Source: Candidula unifasciata
Lineage: Eukaryota > Mollusca > Gastropoda > Stylommatophora > Geomitridae
Length of the DNA: 64,000 bases
NCBI GenBank assembly: GCA_905116865.2
Contig: CAJHNH020000724.1
Span: 484,501 to 548,500, forward strand
Direction of reading: 5' to 3'
The position numbers and the translations under genes are program-made. Shown piece by piece: positions 63,841 to 64,000 of this stretch; the stretch's first letter is position 1, and each line of letters starts with the position of its first letter. The notes under the pieces are model-generated. The model saw nothing but the letters and a program-made list of their open reading frames with translations, made no database searches and was not told the origin of the DNA.

Positions 63841-64000
63841 ACGTCTGTGGCTAAGGCGTTGCGAACGCGCTTCGTAATGCTGCGGTGCCGAGTTCGATCC
63901 CAACTGCAGGCGATTTAGCAGCAGGCCGTCTTGCGTTAGTTTCGACAGTGGGGTCGAGAGCCGACTGTCCAGTAAGCAGTGGCAAACGACTGCATGTAAA
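63841..64000 (+). mobile_element. SINE family A, cut by the window edge
   Basis: CGTCTGTGGCTAAGGCG (box A), GAGTTCGATCCCAACTGCAG (box B), GCAGGCCGTCTTGCGTTAG, GAGAGCCGACTGTCC, AGTGGCAAACGACTG. Confidence 0.9.

Noticed and set aside
60646..64000. Closing MAM exon of gene 2
   Set aside because: Searched for a D-h-A-h-D-D motif ahead of a phase 1 donor; the only candidate (KLSLDDEV at about 62735) belongs to the hAT relic.

Overview
This window is eukaryotic (metazoan) genomic DNA. Coding sequence is under 4% of it: small exons with GT..AG borders lie in long introns crowded with SINEs, LINE remnants, MITEs, a hAT transposon and very large minisatellites. The LINE tails and the MAM-domain exons suggest a lophotrochozoan, most likely a gastropod mollusc; that placement is inference from recollection of similar sequences, not proof.

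Genes. I reconstructed the two genes by hand from splice sites and reading phase. Gene 1 is on the minus strand and runs from about 39.8 kb down to 0.8 kb, continuing off the left edge. It has 11 exons: a 39-bp mini-exon, then three tandem extracellular MAM domains. MAM1 is exons 38699-38547, 27703-27450 and 23718-23634. MAM2 is 18320-18156, 16430-16177 and 14637-14550. MAM3 is 10968-10828, 6157-6061, 3034-2857 and 990-819. All junction phases agree, giving 1626 nt or 542 codons, and each domain keeps four cysteines. Its first (signal-peptide) exon was not found. Gene 2 is on the plus strand: a signal-peptide exon (53674-53725), then MAM exons 57661-57807 and 60386-60645, continuing off the right edge. 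Gene 2 is closest to MAM1 of gene 1, so the window holds a head-to-head pair of secreted or membrane MAM-domain paralogues with about 14-18 kb between their 5' ends.

Repeats, left to right: a 74-75 bp minisatellite (1-491); introns of gene 1 with LINE and SINE debris; a 50-bp array (10985-11286); a 19-bp satellite (20.27-21.71 kb); a 34-bp palindromic array (23.74-24.43 kb); a (GGTT)n tract (29.1-29.4 kb); a 25-bp satellite of 6.7 kb with higher-order structure (30.4-37.05 kb); a 32-bp satellite of 6.0 kb (39.9-45.9 kb); and a 44-bp array inside a LINE tail (51.0-51.75 kb). At least six SINE families are present (called A-F plus a GAA-tailed family here), a TTAA-flanked MITE family, a long snap-back MITE (59.2-59.5 kb) and a hAT relic (62.5-63.2 kb) with a nested SINE.

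I saw no bacterial-type system, CRISPR array, rRNA or free-standing tRNA. The most interesting signals are the divergent MAM gene pair and minisatellites that abut intron 3' ends, where they appear to multiply the branch-point segment.
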